From NCBI GenBank assembly GCA_040882845.1, contig JBBEAM010000007.1, positions 434,001-498,000 of the forward strand: a DNA stretch of 64,000 nucleotides, written 5' to 3'. Source of the DNA: JBBEAM01 sp040882845 (lineage in GTDB: Bacteria > Pseudomonadota > Alphaproteobacteria > Kiloniellales > DSM-21159). Shown here one piece after another: positions 52,995-62,108 of the stretch (positions are counted from its first letter, which is position 1; every line of letters starts with the position of its first letter). The notes beneath the pieces were generated by a model. The model did not search any database, had not been told where the DNA came from, and saw only the letters and a program-made list of their open reading frames with translations. The translations under genes were made by a program, and so were the position numbers.

Positions 52995-53753
52995 ATGCTT
53001 CAGGTCTATCACTACTGGGATTCTACCTGCTCGATGAAGGTGCGATTCTGCGTCGAGGAAAAGGAGATTCCCCACGAGAAGATCTTCGTCGACCTGCTGG
53101 CCTTCGAGCAGCTGCAGCCCTGGTACCTGGAGATCAACCCCAACGGCGTCGCACCGGCCATCGTGCATGACGGCACGCCGATCGTCGAAAGTACGGTGAT
53201 CAACGAGTACCTGGAGGAGGTCTTCACCGAGAAGCCGATGCTGCCGCGCGATCCCGTGGAGCGGGCGCGGGTGCGTACCCTGGTGCGGATCGAGGACGGC
53301 AAAATGCACGAGGCCTTCCGGGCGCCGACCTTCAACCTGATGATCAAGCCGATGTTCGAGGACTGCAGCGACGAAGAGGTCGAACGGATCGCCGCCAATC
53401 ATCCGCAGAAGTGGATCGGCGAATACTGGAAGAAAACCATCCGCACGCCGGTCGACGCGGCGGCGGTCGAGGCTTCCTTCGACGACCTGCGCAACGTCAT
53501 GAAAAAACTCGATGCCGTGCTGCAGGACGGGCGGGAGTGGCTTGGCGGCGAGGAGGTCAGTCTTGCGGAGGCCTCCTTCGTGTCCTTGATCGACCGCACC
53601 GAATACCTCGGCCGCCCGGACCTCTTCGCCGACTACCCGGCGCTCGACGCCTGGCGCCAGCGCCTCAAGGCGCGGCCCTCCTATCAGCGGGCGGTGCCGC
53701 CGCCCGAGGGGCGGATGTTCTCGCCCACCAGCCTCAAGACAGGGAGCACCTGA
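52995..53753 (+). CDS. Glutathione S-transferase family protein
   Basis: A 252-residue GST. The N-terminal segment YHYWDSTCSMKVRFCVEEKE carries the Ser/Cys active-site region; INPNGVAPAIVHDGTPIVES binds glutathione. The C-terminal domain ends DYPALDAWRQRLKARPSY. It is long for a GST because of an insert near 105-140. It follows livF by 11 bp. GST-fold isomerases or ring-cleaving ligases occur in aromatic pathways, so a catabolic role is likely; its substrate is unknown. Confidence 0.88.
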   Translation: MLQVYHYWDSTCSMKVRFCVEEKEIPHEKIFVDLLAFEQLQPWYLEINPNGVAPAIVHDGTPIVESTVINEYLEEVFTEKPMLPRDPVERARVRTLVRIEDGKMHEAFRAPTFNLMIKPMFEDCSDEEVERIAANHPQKWIGEYWKKTIRTPVDAAAVEASFDDLRNVMKKLDAVLQDGREWLGGEEVSLAEASFVSLIDRTEYLGRPDLFADYPALDAWRQRLKARPSYQRAVPPPEGRMFSPTSLKTGST

Positions 53754-53754
53754 G

Positions 53755-54834
53755 ATGGCCACGAAAGCCAAGATCAAGAAGACCGCCGACAAGCGCAAAA
53801 CCGGGACGTTGAAGGACTTTCCCTACTACGAGAAGGGCAAGGTGCCGCAATACCACCGCTATCACGCCGAGGTCGATTTCCTCGACGAGATCGAGCTGAT
53901 CTGGGGCAAACGCTGGGGTGCCCAAGGCATCGGCCGGCTGCGCGAGGTCGCCATGGTCCGCCCGACCGAGACCGAGGTGAAGAAGCTCTACGAGCAGGAC
54001 TCGGCTTTCTTCGTCTTCAACGGCATCACCCCCGATCTCGAGCTGATGCAGAAGCAGCATCTCAACCTCGCCAAGACCTACGAGAAGCTCGGCATCAAGG
54101 TCCACTACGTCTCCTGGTCCGACGATCCGCCGCTGTCGGCCTATGGCCCGATGAAGCGCTCGATCTCGGCGGCGGCCGGCTTCGTGATCAACGGCGGGGC
54201 GATCGTCCCGCGCGAGGCGACGCCCTACTGGCGCGGCCGCTCGCGCTACGTTTCCCAGTTCCTGATGAATCTCGGCTGCCCGATCCTCTACACCGTGCAC
54301 GGCAAGGGGGTCTGCGAGATCGGCGCCTCGACCCGGATGAGCGACGACTTCATCGTGCTGATGGTCTCGACCGACTGCAACATGGAGGGAGCGGAACAGG
54401 TCATCCCGATCCTCGAGCGCGCCGGCTACAAGGAGGTGCATCTCGCCTACAGCCCGGGGCCGCTCTACGACTATCACCACGAGGTGCCGGGCTGGATGCA
54501 CGCCGACATGTGGATCATGCCGCTCGACGCCAAGCTGGCGATGATCTATCCGCCCTGGTGCGACTACAACACCATCCGCCGGCTGCACGAGATCGGCTAC
54601 ACCCTGATCGAGGCGCCGCGCGAGGAGGTGGATACCTTCGGGGTCAACGGCATCACCGTCGCGCCGCGCAAGGTGATCATGAATTCCTCCGCAAAGAAGA
54701 CCCGTAAGCTGCTGGAAAAGCACAAGGTCGAGGTGATCCCCGTGGACTACGACGAGGTCCACAAATACGGCGGCGGCATCCGTTGCAACACCATGCAGCT
54801 GATCCGCGACCCCGGGCCGAAGACCTTCGGATAG
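53755..54834 (+). CDS. Amidinotransferase / pentein-fold hydrolase
   Basis: A 359-residue pentein-fold protein. The catalytic Cys lies in GGGIRCNTMQLIRDPGP near the C-terminus and the His in PGWMHADMWIMPLDAK, and STDCNMEGAEQ fills the ExGD-like position. The family includes arginine deiminase, DDAH and amidinotransferases, which attack C=N carbons. It is 1 bp after the GST stop. In this operon it could hydrolyse an amidine-like or N-acyl ring-opening product, which is inference. The N-terminus is a Lys-rich stretch. Confidence 0.82.
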   Translation: MATKAKIKKTADKRKTGTLKDFPYYEKGKVPQYHRYHAEVDFLDEIELIWGKRWGAQGIGRLREVAMVRPTETEVKKLYEQDSAFFVFNGITPDLELMQKQHLNLAKTYEKLGIKVHYVSWSDDPPLSAYGPMKRSISAAAGFVINGGAIVPREATPYWRGRSRYVSQFLMNLGCPILYTVHGKGVCEIGASTRMSDDFIVLMVSTDCNMEGAEQVIPILERAGYKEVHLAYSPGPLYDYHHEVPGWMHADMWIMPLDAKLAMIYPPWCDYNTIRRLHEIGYTLIEAPREEVDTFGVNGITVAPRKVIMNSSAKKTRKLLEKHKVEVIPVDYDEVHKYGGGIRCNTMQLIRDPGPKTFG

Positions 54835-54862
54835 AGCGAGAGCGGGGTGGCCGATCGATCAC

Positions 54863-54897
54863 TTGACTCGATATATTTTAAGCTTAAAATATATCGA
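54863..54897 (+). promoter_or_regulatory. Promoter with a perfect 30-bp palindromic operator
   Basis: TCGATATATTTTAAG at 54868-54882 is followed by its exact reverse complement to 54897, with no loop. A -35 TTGACT at 54863-54868 and a -10 TAAAAT at 54885-54890 are 16 bp apart, so the palindrome covers the spacer and -10 box. A dimeric repressor, most likely the MarR protein encoded three genes on, would block transcription. A CcrM-type GANTC site (GACTC) lies at its left edge. Confidence 0.8.
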
Positions 54898-54923
54898 TGA
54901 AAGGCAGGCCCAAGGGAAGTGCT

Positions 54924-57218
54924 ATGAAGATCGTATGCATCGGCGGCGGTCCCGCCGGTCTCTACTTCGCCATCTCCATGAAGCTGCGCGATGCGGCGCA
55001 CGAAATCGAGGTGGTCGAGCGCAACCGGCCCTACGACACCTTCGGCTGGGGCGTGGTGCTGTCGGACGAGACCATGGACCGGCTGCGCGGCAACGACCCC
55101 GAGAGCGCGGCCGCCATCGATGAAAATTTCTCGCACTGGGACGACATCGACGTCTTCTTCAAGGGCGAGAAGATGACCTCCGGTGGCCACGGCTTCTCCG
55201 GCATCGGCCGCAAGCGGCTGCTGAATATCCTGCAGGAGCGGGCGGAGGCGCTCGGCATCACGCTCACCTTCGAGACCGAGGTCGAGAACCCGGAGGACTA
55301 CGAGGCCGACCTCATCGTCGCCTCCGACGGCGTCAACTCCAGGGTGCGCCAGCGCTTCGAGTCGGTCTTCAAGCCGGACATCGACGTGCGCGCCAACAAG
55401 TTCGTCTGGCTCGGCACCAACAAGGTTTTCGACGCCTTCACCTTCGCCTTCGAGAAGACGGAACACGGCTGGATCTGGGCGCACGCCTATAAGTTCGATC
55501 CCGAAACCTCGACCTTCATCGTCGAGTGCAGCGAAGAAACCTGGCGCGGCCTCGGACTCGATCAAGCCGACACCGACGAAACCATCGCGCTCTGCGAGAA
55601 GATTTTCGGCAAGTACCTGGACGGCCACAGCCTGATGTCCAATGCCCGGCATCTGCGCGGCTCGGCTTGGCTCAACTTTCAGCGGGTTTCCTGCGAGCGC
55701 TGGTACCACAAGAACATCGTGCTGATGGGCGACGCCGCCCACACCGCGCACTTCTCCATCGGCTCCGGCACCAAGCTGGCCATGGAGGACGCCATCGACC
55801 TGGCCGAGGGCCTGCACAAGAAGCAGTCTTTGGCCAAGGCGCTGGAGGACTATCAGGAAACTCGTCGCGTGGAGGTGTTGAAGCTGCAGTCCGCGGCGCG
55901 CAACTCGACCGAATGGTTCGAGGATCTGCACCGCTACCTGCAGCAGGAACCGCAGCAGTTCATGTATTCGCTGCTCACCCGCAGCCAGCGGGTCAGCCAC
56001 GAGAACCTGCGGCTGCGCGACAAGGACTGGCTGGAGCGGGCTGAGGCCTGGTTCGCCAGCACCGCCTTGGAGCGCCTGACCCAGCGCTGGATCCCCCCGA
56101 TGTTCGCTCCTTTCAAGCTGCGCGAAATGGAGCTTGCCAACCGCGTCGTGGTCTCGCCGATGTCGATGTACTCGGCCAGGGACGGCCTGGTCGGCGACTG
56201 GCATCTGGTACACTACGGCGCCCGGGCCCAAGGCGGCGCCGGGCTGATCTACACGGAAATGACCGATGTCAGCGCCGAGGGGCGGATTACGCCGGGCTGC
56301 GCGGGGATCTACACCAACGAACAGCGCGACGCCTGGAAGCGGATCGTCGACTTCGTTCATGCCGAGAGTCCGGCGAAGTTCTGCCTGCAACTTGGGCACT
56401 CAGGGCCCAAGGGCGCGACCAAGGTCGGTTGGGAAGGCAACGACGAACCCCTGCCGCAGGAGCAGCAGTGGGACCTGCTGGCCCCCTCCGCGCTTGCCTG
56501 GGCGCCGGAGAACCGGGTTCCCAAGGCGATGACCCGCGCCGACATGGACCTGGTCCGCGACCAGTATGTCCACGCCGCCGCGATGGCCGAGGAAGCCGGC
56601 TTCGACATGCTGGAGCTTCACTACGCCCACGGCTATCTGATGTCGGCCTTCATCACCCCGCTGATGAACAAGCGCGAGGACGACTACGGCGGCAGTCTGG
56701 AAAACCGCCTGCGCTTCCCGCTGGAAGTCTTCCACGCCGTGCGCGCGGTCTGGCCCGAGGACAAGCCGATCGCCGTGCGCATCTCCTCCAACGACTGGCT
56801 CGGCGGCCTCGGCATCACCCCCCAGGACTCCGTGGAGATCGCCAAGGCGATGAAGGCGGCCGGGGTCGATATCATCGACGTCTCGGCCGGCCAGACCTCG
56901 ACCGAGGCGGAGCCGGTTTATGGCCGCATGTTCCAGACGCCTTTCAGCGACCAGATCCGCAACGAGGCGGGTATCGCAACCATGGCGGTCGGGAATATCT
57001 ATGAGATCGACCACGTCAACTCGATCCTGATGGCCGGGCGCGCCGATCTGGTCTGTCTGGCCCGGCCGCATCTGACCGATCCCAACTGGACCCTGCGCGC
57101 CGCCGCGGAGATGGGCTACCGGGAGGTCGAGTGGCCGAAACCCTACCTGACCGGCCGCAACCAGCTCTACCGCCTCGCCGAAAAGGCCCAGGCGGAACAG
57201 CAGGCTCTGAGGGTCTAG
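54924..57218 (+). CDS. 2-aminobenzoyl-CoA monooxygenase/reductase-type fusion (salicylyl-CoA 5-hydroxylase family)
   Basis: A 764-residue fusion. Residues 1-385 form a PHBH-type FAD monooxygenase: CIGGGPAGLYFAISMK, DGVNSRVRQRF and the GD motif in GDAAHTAHFSIGSG. Residues about 390-764 form an old-yellow-enzyme FMN reductase with VVVSPMSMYSARDG, HYAHGYLMSAFITPL and CLARPHL. In Azoarcus the pair hydroxylates and then reduces 2-aminobenzoyl-CoA to a cyclohexenone. Salicylyl-CoA 5-hydroxylase fusions look alike. The ATG at 54924 after AGGGAAG is chosen over the ATG at 54897, which is at the palindrome edge. Confidence 0.9.
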   Translation: MKIVCIGGGPAGLYFAISMKLRDAAHEIEVVERNRPYDTFGWGVVLSDETMDRLRGNDPESAAAIDENFSHWDDIDVFFKGEKMTSGGHGFSGIGRKRLLNILQERAEALGITLTFETEVENPEDYEADLIVASDGVNSRVRQRFESVFKPDIDVRANKFVWLGTNKVFDAFTFAFEKTEHGWIWAHAYKFDPETSTFIVECSEETWRGLGLDQADTDETIALCEKIFGKYLDGHSLMSNARHLRGSAWLNFQRVSCERWYHKNIVLMGDAAHTAHFSIGSGTKLAMEDAIDLAEGLHKKQSLAKALEDYQETRRVEVLKLQSAARNSTEWFEDLHRYLQQEPQQFMYSLLTRSQRVSHENLRLRDKDWLERAEAWFASTALERLTQRWIPPMFAPFKLREMELANRVVVSPMSMYSARDGLVGDWHLVHYGARAQGGAGLIYTEMTDVSAEGRITPGCAGIYTNEQRDAWKRIVDFVHAESPAKFCLQLGHSGPKGATKVGWEGNDEPLPQEQQWDLLAPSALAWAPENRVPKAMTRADMDLVRDQYVHAAAMAEEAGFDMLELHYAHGYLMSAFITPLMNKREDDYGGSLENRLRFPLEVFHAVRAVWPEDKPIAVRISSNDWLGGLGITPQDSVEIAKAMKAAGVDIIDVSAGQTSTEAEPVYGRMFQTPFSDQIRNEAGIATMAVGNIYEIDHVNSILMAGRADLVCLARPHLTDPNWTLRAAAEMGYREVEWPKPYLTGRNQLYRLAEKAQAEQQALRV

Positions 57219-57973
57219 TGGCGAGCGGAGCCCTCTCGGGCAAGACCGCCGCCATCACCGGCGGCGGCAGCGGCATCGGCGCCGCCATCGCCCGCGCCTT
57301 GGCGGCAGAGGGGGCGAAGGTGATTCTGCTCGGCCGGCGCAGGGAACCACTGGAGGCCGTGGCCGGCGAGACCGGCGGCAGCGCCCTGGTCTGCGACGTG
57401 ACCGATGGAAGCGCTATCTCTGCTGTGACTGGCGAGCTGGCAAAAGCCGACATCCTCGTCAACAACGCCGGGGGCGTCTCCACGGCGCCCTTCGACAAGA
57501 CCTCGCCGCAGGAACTGCGCCGCCTGCTGGAGCTCAACCTGGTTTCCGCCTGGGCGATGACCCAGGCCGTGCTGCCGGGCATGCGGGAACGCGGCTGGGG
57601 ACGGATTGTCAATGTCGCTAGCACCGCGGCCTTGAAAGGCTACCCCTACGTTTCCGCCTATGTCGCCGCGAAGCACGGCCTGCTTGGCATGACCCGCGCG
57701 CTGGCCCTGGAACTGGCGAAGACCGGCATCACGGTCAACGCGCTCTGCCCAGGTTACAGCGACACCGACCTGATCGGCGATGCGGCCGCCAAGGTGGCGG
57801 AAAAGACCGGAAAATCCATCGAGGCGATCAAGCAAGACTTTGCCGCGGGAAATCCTCAAGGACGTTTGATCCAGCCGGAAGAGGTGGCCTCCGCCGCGCT
57901 CTGGCTGACTGGAGCGGGCAGCGGCGCCATCACCGGACAGGCCGTCGCCATTGCCGGCGGGGAGGTGATGTAA
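57218..57973 (+). CDS. SDR family oxidoreductase (3-hydroxyacyl-CoA dehydrogenase-like)
   Basis: A 251-residue short-chain dehydrogenase: ITGGGSGIGAAIARAL, NNAGG, STAAL (Ser) and YVAAK (Tyr, Lys) are complete. The GTG start at 57218 overlaps the preceding stop in TAGTG. The context suggests a 3-hydroxyacyl-CoA step after ring opening. It ends in GEVM and overlaps the MarR start. Confidence 0.9.
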   Translation: MASGALSGKTAAITGGGSGIGAAIARALAAEGAKVILLGRRREPLEAVAGETGGSALVCDVTDGSAISAVTGELAKADILVNNAGGVSTAPFDKTSPQELRRLLELNLVSAWAMTQAVLPGMRERGWGRIVNVASTAALKGYPYVSAYVAAKHGLLGMTRALALELAKTGITVNALCPGYSDTDLIGDAAAKVAEKTGKSIEAIKQDFAAGNPQGRLIQPEEVASAALWLTGAGSGAITGQAVAIAGGEVM

Positions 57974-58470
57974 TGCCCATGCCGGCCTACCCCGAGACGT
58001 CGGCCGGACTGCGCGACGGCAAGGAGAAGCTGCGCCTCTGGCTGAAGCTGCTCGACTGCACGCATCTGATCGAGCGTCAGCTGCGCGGACGCTTCCGCGC
58101 CGATTTCGATATCACCCTGCCGCGCTTCGACGTCCTGGCGGCGCTGGACCGCTTTCCCGAGGGATTGACAATGGGCGGCCTCTCGCGCCGCCTGCGGGTC
58201 TCTCAGGGCAACGTAACCGGCGTGGTCGAACGCCTGCTCAAGGAAGGCGAAATCCGGCGCTGGAATCCGCCGGGCGACCGCCGAACCTTCTACATCGCCC
58301 TTACCGAGCAGGGACAGCGCAACTTCGACCGCATGGCCGCGGCCCATCAAGCCTGGATCGACGAGCTGCTCGGCGGCCTCGCTGTTCAGGAAATCTCGCA
58401 ACTGCAAGCGCTTCTTAGCCGGGCAAAGGCCTCGGTGGAAGCCAAGGAGAAGTCCCATGGGGATGCCTGA
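57973..58470 (+). CDS. MarR family transcriptional regulator
   Basis: A 165-residue MarR regulator. The winged helix covers PRFDVLAALDRFPEGLTMGG then LSRRLRVSQGNVTGVVERLL and RRWNPPGDRRTFYIALTEQG. It starts in TAATG after the SDR gene, inside the anthranilate operon. Regulators of CoA-linked aromatic pathways (BadR, CouR type) are MarR proteins that respond to CoA thioesters, so it likely binds the palindrome at 54868-54897. Confidence 0.9.
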   Translation: MPMPAYPETSAGLRDGKEKLRLWLKLLDCTHLIERQLRGRFRADFDITLPRFDVLAALDRFPEGLTMGGLSRRLRVSQGNVTGVVERLLKEGEIRRWNPPGDRRTFYIALTEQGQRNFDRMAAAHQAWIDELLGGLAVQEISQLQALLSRAKASVEAKEKSHGDA

Positions 58471-59284
58471 ACCGCGTTCGATGGCACAGCACGCGCCGGA
58501 CCACTTCGGCTGGGAGATGCGCGGCGAGACCGCCGTCATCACCATCGACCGTCCCGAAAAAAAGAACCCGCTGACCTTCGAGTCCTATGCCGAGCTGCGC
58601 GATACCTTCCGCGCCCTGCGCGAGGCCGAAGACGTCAGGGCCGTGGTGCTGACCGGGGCCGGGGGCAACTTCTGCTCCGGCGGCGACGTCTTCGAGATCA
58701 TCGAGCCGCTGACCAAGATGGATATGAAGAGCCTGCTCGCCTTCACCCGCATGACTGGCGATCTGGTGCTGGCGATCCGCAACGCGCCGCAGCCGGTGGT
58801 CGCCGCTGTCGAAGGCGTCTGTGCCGGGGCCGGTGCGATCCTCGCCATGGCCTCCGACCTGCGGATCGGCACGGCCGAGAGCAAGACCGCCTTCCTCTTC
58901 ACCAAGGTGGGCCTCGCCGGCTGCGACATGGGCGCCTGCGCCATGCTGCCGCGGATCGTCGGCCAGGGGCGTGCCGCCGAGCTGCTCTACACCGGCCGCG
59001 CGATGTCTGGGGAGGAGGGCGAGCGCTGGGGCTTCTACAATCAGCTCGCCGAGCCGGGCCAAACCCTGGAGGCCGCGGTGGCGCTCGCCGGCAAGCTCAC
59101 CGAGGGGCCGAACTTCGCCCACATGATGACCAAAACCCAGCTCAACCGCGAATGGGACATGAGCCTGGAAGCGGCCATCGAGGCCGAAGCCCAGGCCCAG
59201 GCGATCTGCATGCAGACCCGCGATTTCGAGCGCGCCTTTCAGGCTTTCGCCAGCAAGCGCAAGCCGGTCTTCGAGGGAGATTGA
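58457..59284 (+). CDS. Crotonase (enoyl-CoA hydratase/isomerase) family protein
   Basis: A 275-residue crotonase. The oxyanion-hole segments GGNFCSGGDVFEI and GVCAGAGAILAMASDLRIG are present. By eye, the two catalytic glutamates of rat enoyl-CoA hydratase (144 and 164) align with Ile and Lys; an Asp sits in GLAGCDMGACAML. It may therefore hydrolyse a diketone ring or isomerise a double bond instead of hydrating. AAGGAG precedes the ATG, which overlaps the MarR gene by 14 bp. Confidence 0.88.
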   Translation: MGMPEPRSMAQHAPDHFGWEMRGETAVITIDRPEKKNPLTFESYAELRDTFRALREAEDVRAVVLTGAGGNFCSGGDVFEIIEPLTKMDMKSLLAFTRMTGDLVLAIRNAPQPVVAAVEGVCAGAGAILAMASDLRIGTAESKTAFLFTKVGLAGCDMGACAMLPRIVGQGRAAELLYTGRAMSGEEGERWGFYNQLAEPGQTLEAAVALAGKLTEGPNFAHMMTKTQLNREWDMSLEAAIEAEAQAQAICMQTRDFERAFQAFASKRKPVFEGD

Positions 59285-59294
59285 GGAGACGCCC

Positions 59295-60452
59295 ATGCCC
59301 GACCGCAGCTTCCTCGACTGGCCGTTCTTCGAACCCTGGCACACCGGTCTCGCCGGCGAGCTGGAGTCCTGGTGCGCAAGCAACCTGACCTCTGTCGGCG
59401 AAGGCAATGTCGACGTGGCCTGCAGGGCCCTGGTCTCCGCCTTGGCCGAGGGCGGCTGGCTGAAGCATGCGGTCGCGGCGGGGGACAAGGCGCTGTCGGT
59501 GCGCAATCTCTGTCTGATCCGCGAGACCCTGGCGCGCCACGCCGGACTGGCCGACTTCGCCTTTGCCATGCAGGGCCTGGGCAGCGGTCCGATCTCCCTG
59601 TTCGGCACCGACGATCAGAAGGCCTGGTGGCTGCCGAAGGTTGCCGCCGGCGAAGCCATCGCTGCCTTCGCGCTGTCGGAGAAGGAGGCGGGTTCCGATG
59701 TCGCGGCGCTGGCCACCACGGCCACGCCCGACGGCGAGAACTACGTGCTCAACGGCGGCAAGACCTGGATCTCCAACGGCGGGATCGCGGATCTCTATGT
59801 GGTGTTCGCCCGCACCGGCGAAGCCCCGGGGGCCAAGGGTCTCAGCGCCTTCATCGTTCCCGCCGACACGCCGGGCTTTGCGGTCAGCGAACGGATCGAG
59901 ACGATCGCCCCGCATCCCCTGGGGACGCTGAGCTTCAGCGACTGCCGGCTACCCAAGGCGGCGCTGATCGGCGCGCCGGGTGCTGGTTTCAAGATCGCCA
60001 TGGCGACGCTGGATGTCTTTCGTTCCACCGTGGGCGCGGCGGCCTTGGGCTTCGCGCGTCATGCGCTCGATCTCGCGGTGGAACGGGCGGCGACGCGGCA
60101 GCTCTTCGGCGCGCCGCTCTCCGAGTTACAGATGACCCAGGCGAGCCTTGCCGAGATGGCGACCGAAGTCGATACCGCCGCGCTGCTGGTCTATCGCGCC
60201 GCCTGGCGCAAGGACAGCGGCGCCGCCCGGATCACCCGGGAGGCCGCGATGGCCAAGCTGCACGCGACGGAAGCCGCGCAGCGGGTAATCGACAAGGCCG
60301 TGCAGCTGCACGGCGGGGAGGGCGTCACCAGCGGCCATCCGGCGGAACGGCTTTACCGGGAAATCCGGGCGCTACGGATCTACGAGGGGGCCAGCGAGGT
60401 GCAGAAGGTGATCATCGCCCGGCAGCTGCTGGCGGAACGGGAAGGAGGCTAA
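59295..60452 (+). CDS. Acyl-CoA dehydrogenase
   Basis: A 385-residue FAD-dependent acyl-CoA dehydrogenase: FALSEKEAGSDVAAL, GGKTWISNGGIADLYVVFAR, the helical C-terminus QLFGAPLSELQMTQASLAEM and LHGGEGVTSGHPAERLYREI (Glu/Gly near the catalytic site). It would oxidise the ring-opened acyl-CoA. It is 10 bp after the crotonase gene. Confidence 0.93.
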   Translation: MPDRSFLDWPFFEPWHTGLAGELESWCASNLTSVGEGNVDVACRALVSALAEGGWLKHAVAAGDKALSVRNLCLIRETLARHAGLADFAFAMQGLGSGPISLFGTDDQKAWWLPKVAAGEAIAAFALSEKEAGSDVAALATTATPDGENYVLNGGKTWISNGGIADLYVVFARTGEAPGAKGLSAFIVPADTPGFAVSERIETIAPHPLGTLSFSDCRLPKAALIGAPGAGFKIAMATLDVFRSTVGAAALGFARHALDLAVERAATRQLFGAPLSELQMTQASLAEMATEVDTAALLVYRAAWRKDSGAARITREAAMAKLHATEAAQRVIDKAVQLHGGEGVTSGHPAERLYREIRALRIYEGASEVQKVIIARQLLAEREGG

Positions 60453-60455
60453 GAC

Positions 60456-62108
60456 ATGACAGGCAAGAGCGCGCACCGCGATAGCTTCGCGCGCGACCAT
60501 CTCCCGGCTGCGGAGGACCAGCCGGTCTATCTGTTCGATAGGCCGGAGTTCCAATTCCCCGCGCAGCTCAACTGCGCCGTGGAGATGCTCGACAAACAGG
60601 TCGCGGCGGGTCACGGCGACAGGCCCTGCCTGATCTCTCCCCGGCTGCGCTGGACCTACGCCGAGCTGCTCGACAAGGCCAACCGCATCGCCAAGGTGCT
60701 GCGCGAGGACCTGGGCCTGGTGCCGGGCAACCGGGTGATGCTGCGCGGCGCCAACAATCCCATGGTGGTGGCCTGCTGGTTCGGCATCGTCAAGGCGGGC
60801 GGCGTCGTCGTCGCCACCATGCCGCTGCTGCGCTCCGGCGAGCTTGCGGTGATGCTCGACAAGGCCGAGATCGGCCTCGCGCTCTGCGACCGGCGGCTGA
60901 TGGAGGATATGGAAAAGGCGCGGGACAGGGCGCCGGTCTGCGAGCGGATCGTCGCCTTCGACGGCTCCGGCGAGGCCGGCGGCGGTGCCGAGCTGGAAGC
61001 GCTGATGGCGGCGAAAGACGGCGGCTTCGACAATGTCGAGACGGCGAGCGACGACGTGGCGCTGATCGCCTTCACCTCGGGCACCACCGGCAAGCCCAAG
61101 GGCACGATGCACTTCCACCGCGACGTCATCGCCATCAACAACGCCTTCCCGCGTTCGGTTCTCAAGCCGACCGCCGAGGACGTTTTCATCGGCAGTCCGC
61201 CGATCGCCTTCACTTTCGGGCTCGGCGGGCTGGTGACCTTTCCGCTTTCCGTCGGCGCCTCCACCGTTCTGCTCGAAAAAGCCTCACCCGATGCGCTGGC
61301 GTCGGCCATCGCCGAGTTCGGCGTGACGGTCTGTTTTACCGCGCCGACCGCCTATCGGGCACTGATCAAGCAACTCCAGCACCACGACATCTCCAGCCTG
61401 AAGAAGTGCGTCTCGGCGGGAGAGACCCTGCCGCTGCCGATCTTCGAGGATTGGCTGAAGGCGACCGGCATCAGGATCATCGACGGCATCGGCGCCACCG
61501 AGATGCTGCACATCTTCATCTCGGCGGCCGGCGACGAGATCCGCCCCGGCGCCACAGGCAAGCCGATCCCCGGCTACGAAGCTCGGGTGGTCGACGAGAA
61601 CATGCAGGAGCTGCCGCCGGGCGAGGTCGGGCGGCTCGCGGTGCGCGGCCCGACCGGCTGCCGCTATCTCGCGGACGAACGCCAGAAGGCCTATGTCTGC
61701 GACGGCTGGAACCTGACCGGCGACGCCTATCGCATGGACGCCGACGGCTATTTCTGGTTCCAGGCCCGGGCCGACGACATGATCGTTTCCTCCGGATACA
61801 ACATCTCCGGCCCGGAGGTGGAGGAGGCGCTGATGGCCCACCAGACAGTGCGCGAGTGCGCCGTGGTCGCGGCGCCGGACGCGGAGCGCGGCACCATCGT
61901 CAAGGCCTTCGTTGTTCTCGAGGAGGGGCAGAAGGGCGAGGAGAGCCTGGTCAAGGCGCTGCAGGACCACGTCAAGGCGAGCATCGCGCCTTACAAGTAT
62001 CCCCGCGCCATCGAATTCATCGCCGCGCTGCCGCGCACCGAGACCGGCAAGGTGCAGCGCTTCCGCCTGCGCCTGGAGGAAGAGAAGAAGGCGGAGCCGC
62101 AGGGATGA
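60456..62108 (+). CDS. 2-aminobenzoate-CoA ligase / benzoate-CoA ligase family
   Basis: A 550-residue AMP-forming ligase. Motifs are AFTSGTTGKPKGTMHFHRD, IGATEMLHIFIS, GDAYRMDADGYFWFQARADD and the C-terminal Lys in PRTETGKVQRFRL. ATP and CoA are used to make an aryl-CoA. Position in the same operon as the aminobenzoyl-CoA fusion favours anthranilate as substrate. The ATG is 3 bp after the acyl-CoA dehydrogenase stop. Confidence 0.9.
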   Translation: MTGKSAHRDSFARDHLPAAEDQPVYLFDRPEFQFPAQLNCAVEMLDKQVAAGHGDRPCLISPRLRWTYAELLDKANRIAKVLREDLGLVPGNRVMLRGANNPMVVACWFGIVKAGGVVVATMPLLRSGELAVMLDKAEIGLALCDRRLMEDMEKARDRAPVCERIVAFDGSGEAGGGAELEALMAAKDGGFDNVETASDDVALIAFTSGTTGKPKGTMHFHRDVIAINNAFPRSVLKPTAEDVFIGSPPIAFTFGLGGLVTFPLSVGASTVLLEKASPDALASAIAEFGVTVCFTAPTAYRALIKQLQHHDISSLKKCVSAGETLPLPIFEDWLKATGIRIIDGIGATEMLHIFISAAGDEIRPGATGKPIPGYEARVVDENMQELPPGEVGRLAVRGPTGCRYLADERQKAYVCDGWNLTGDAYRMDADGYFWFQARADDMIVSSGYNISGPEVEEALMAHQTVRECAVVAAPDAERGTIVKAFVVLEEGQKGEESLVKALQDHVKASIAPYKYPRAIEFIAALPRTETGKVQRFRLRLEEEKKAEPQG

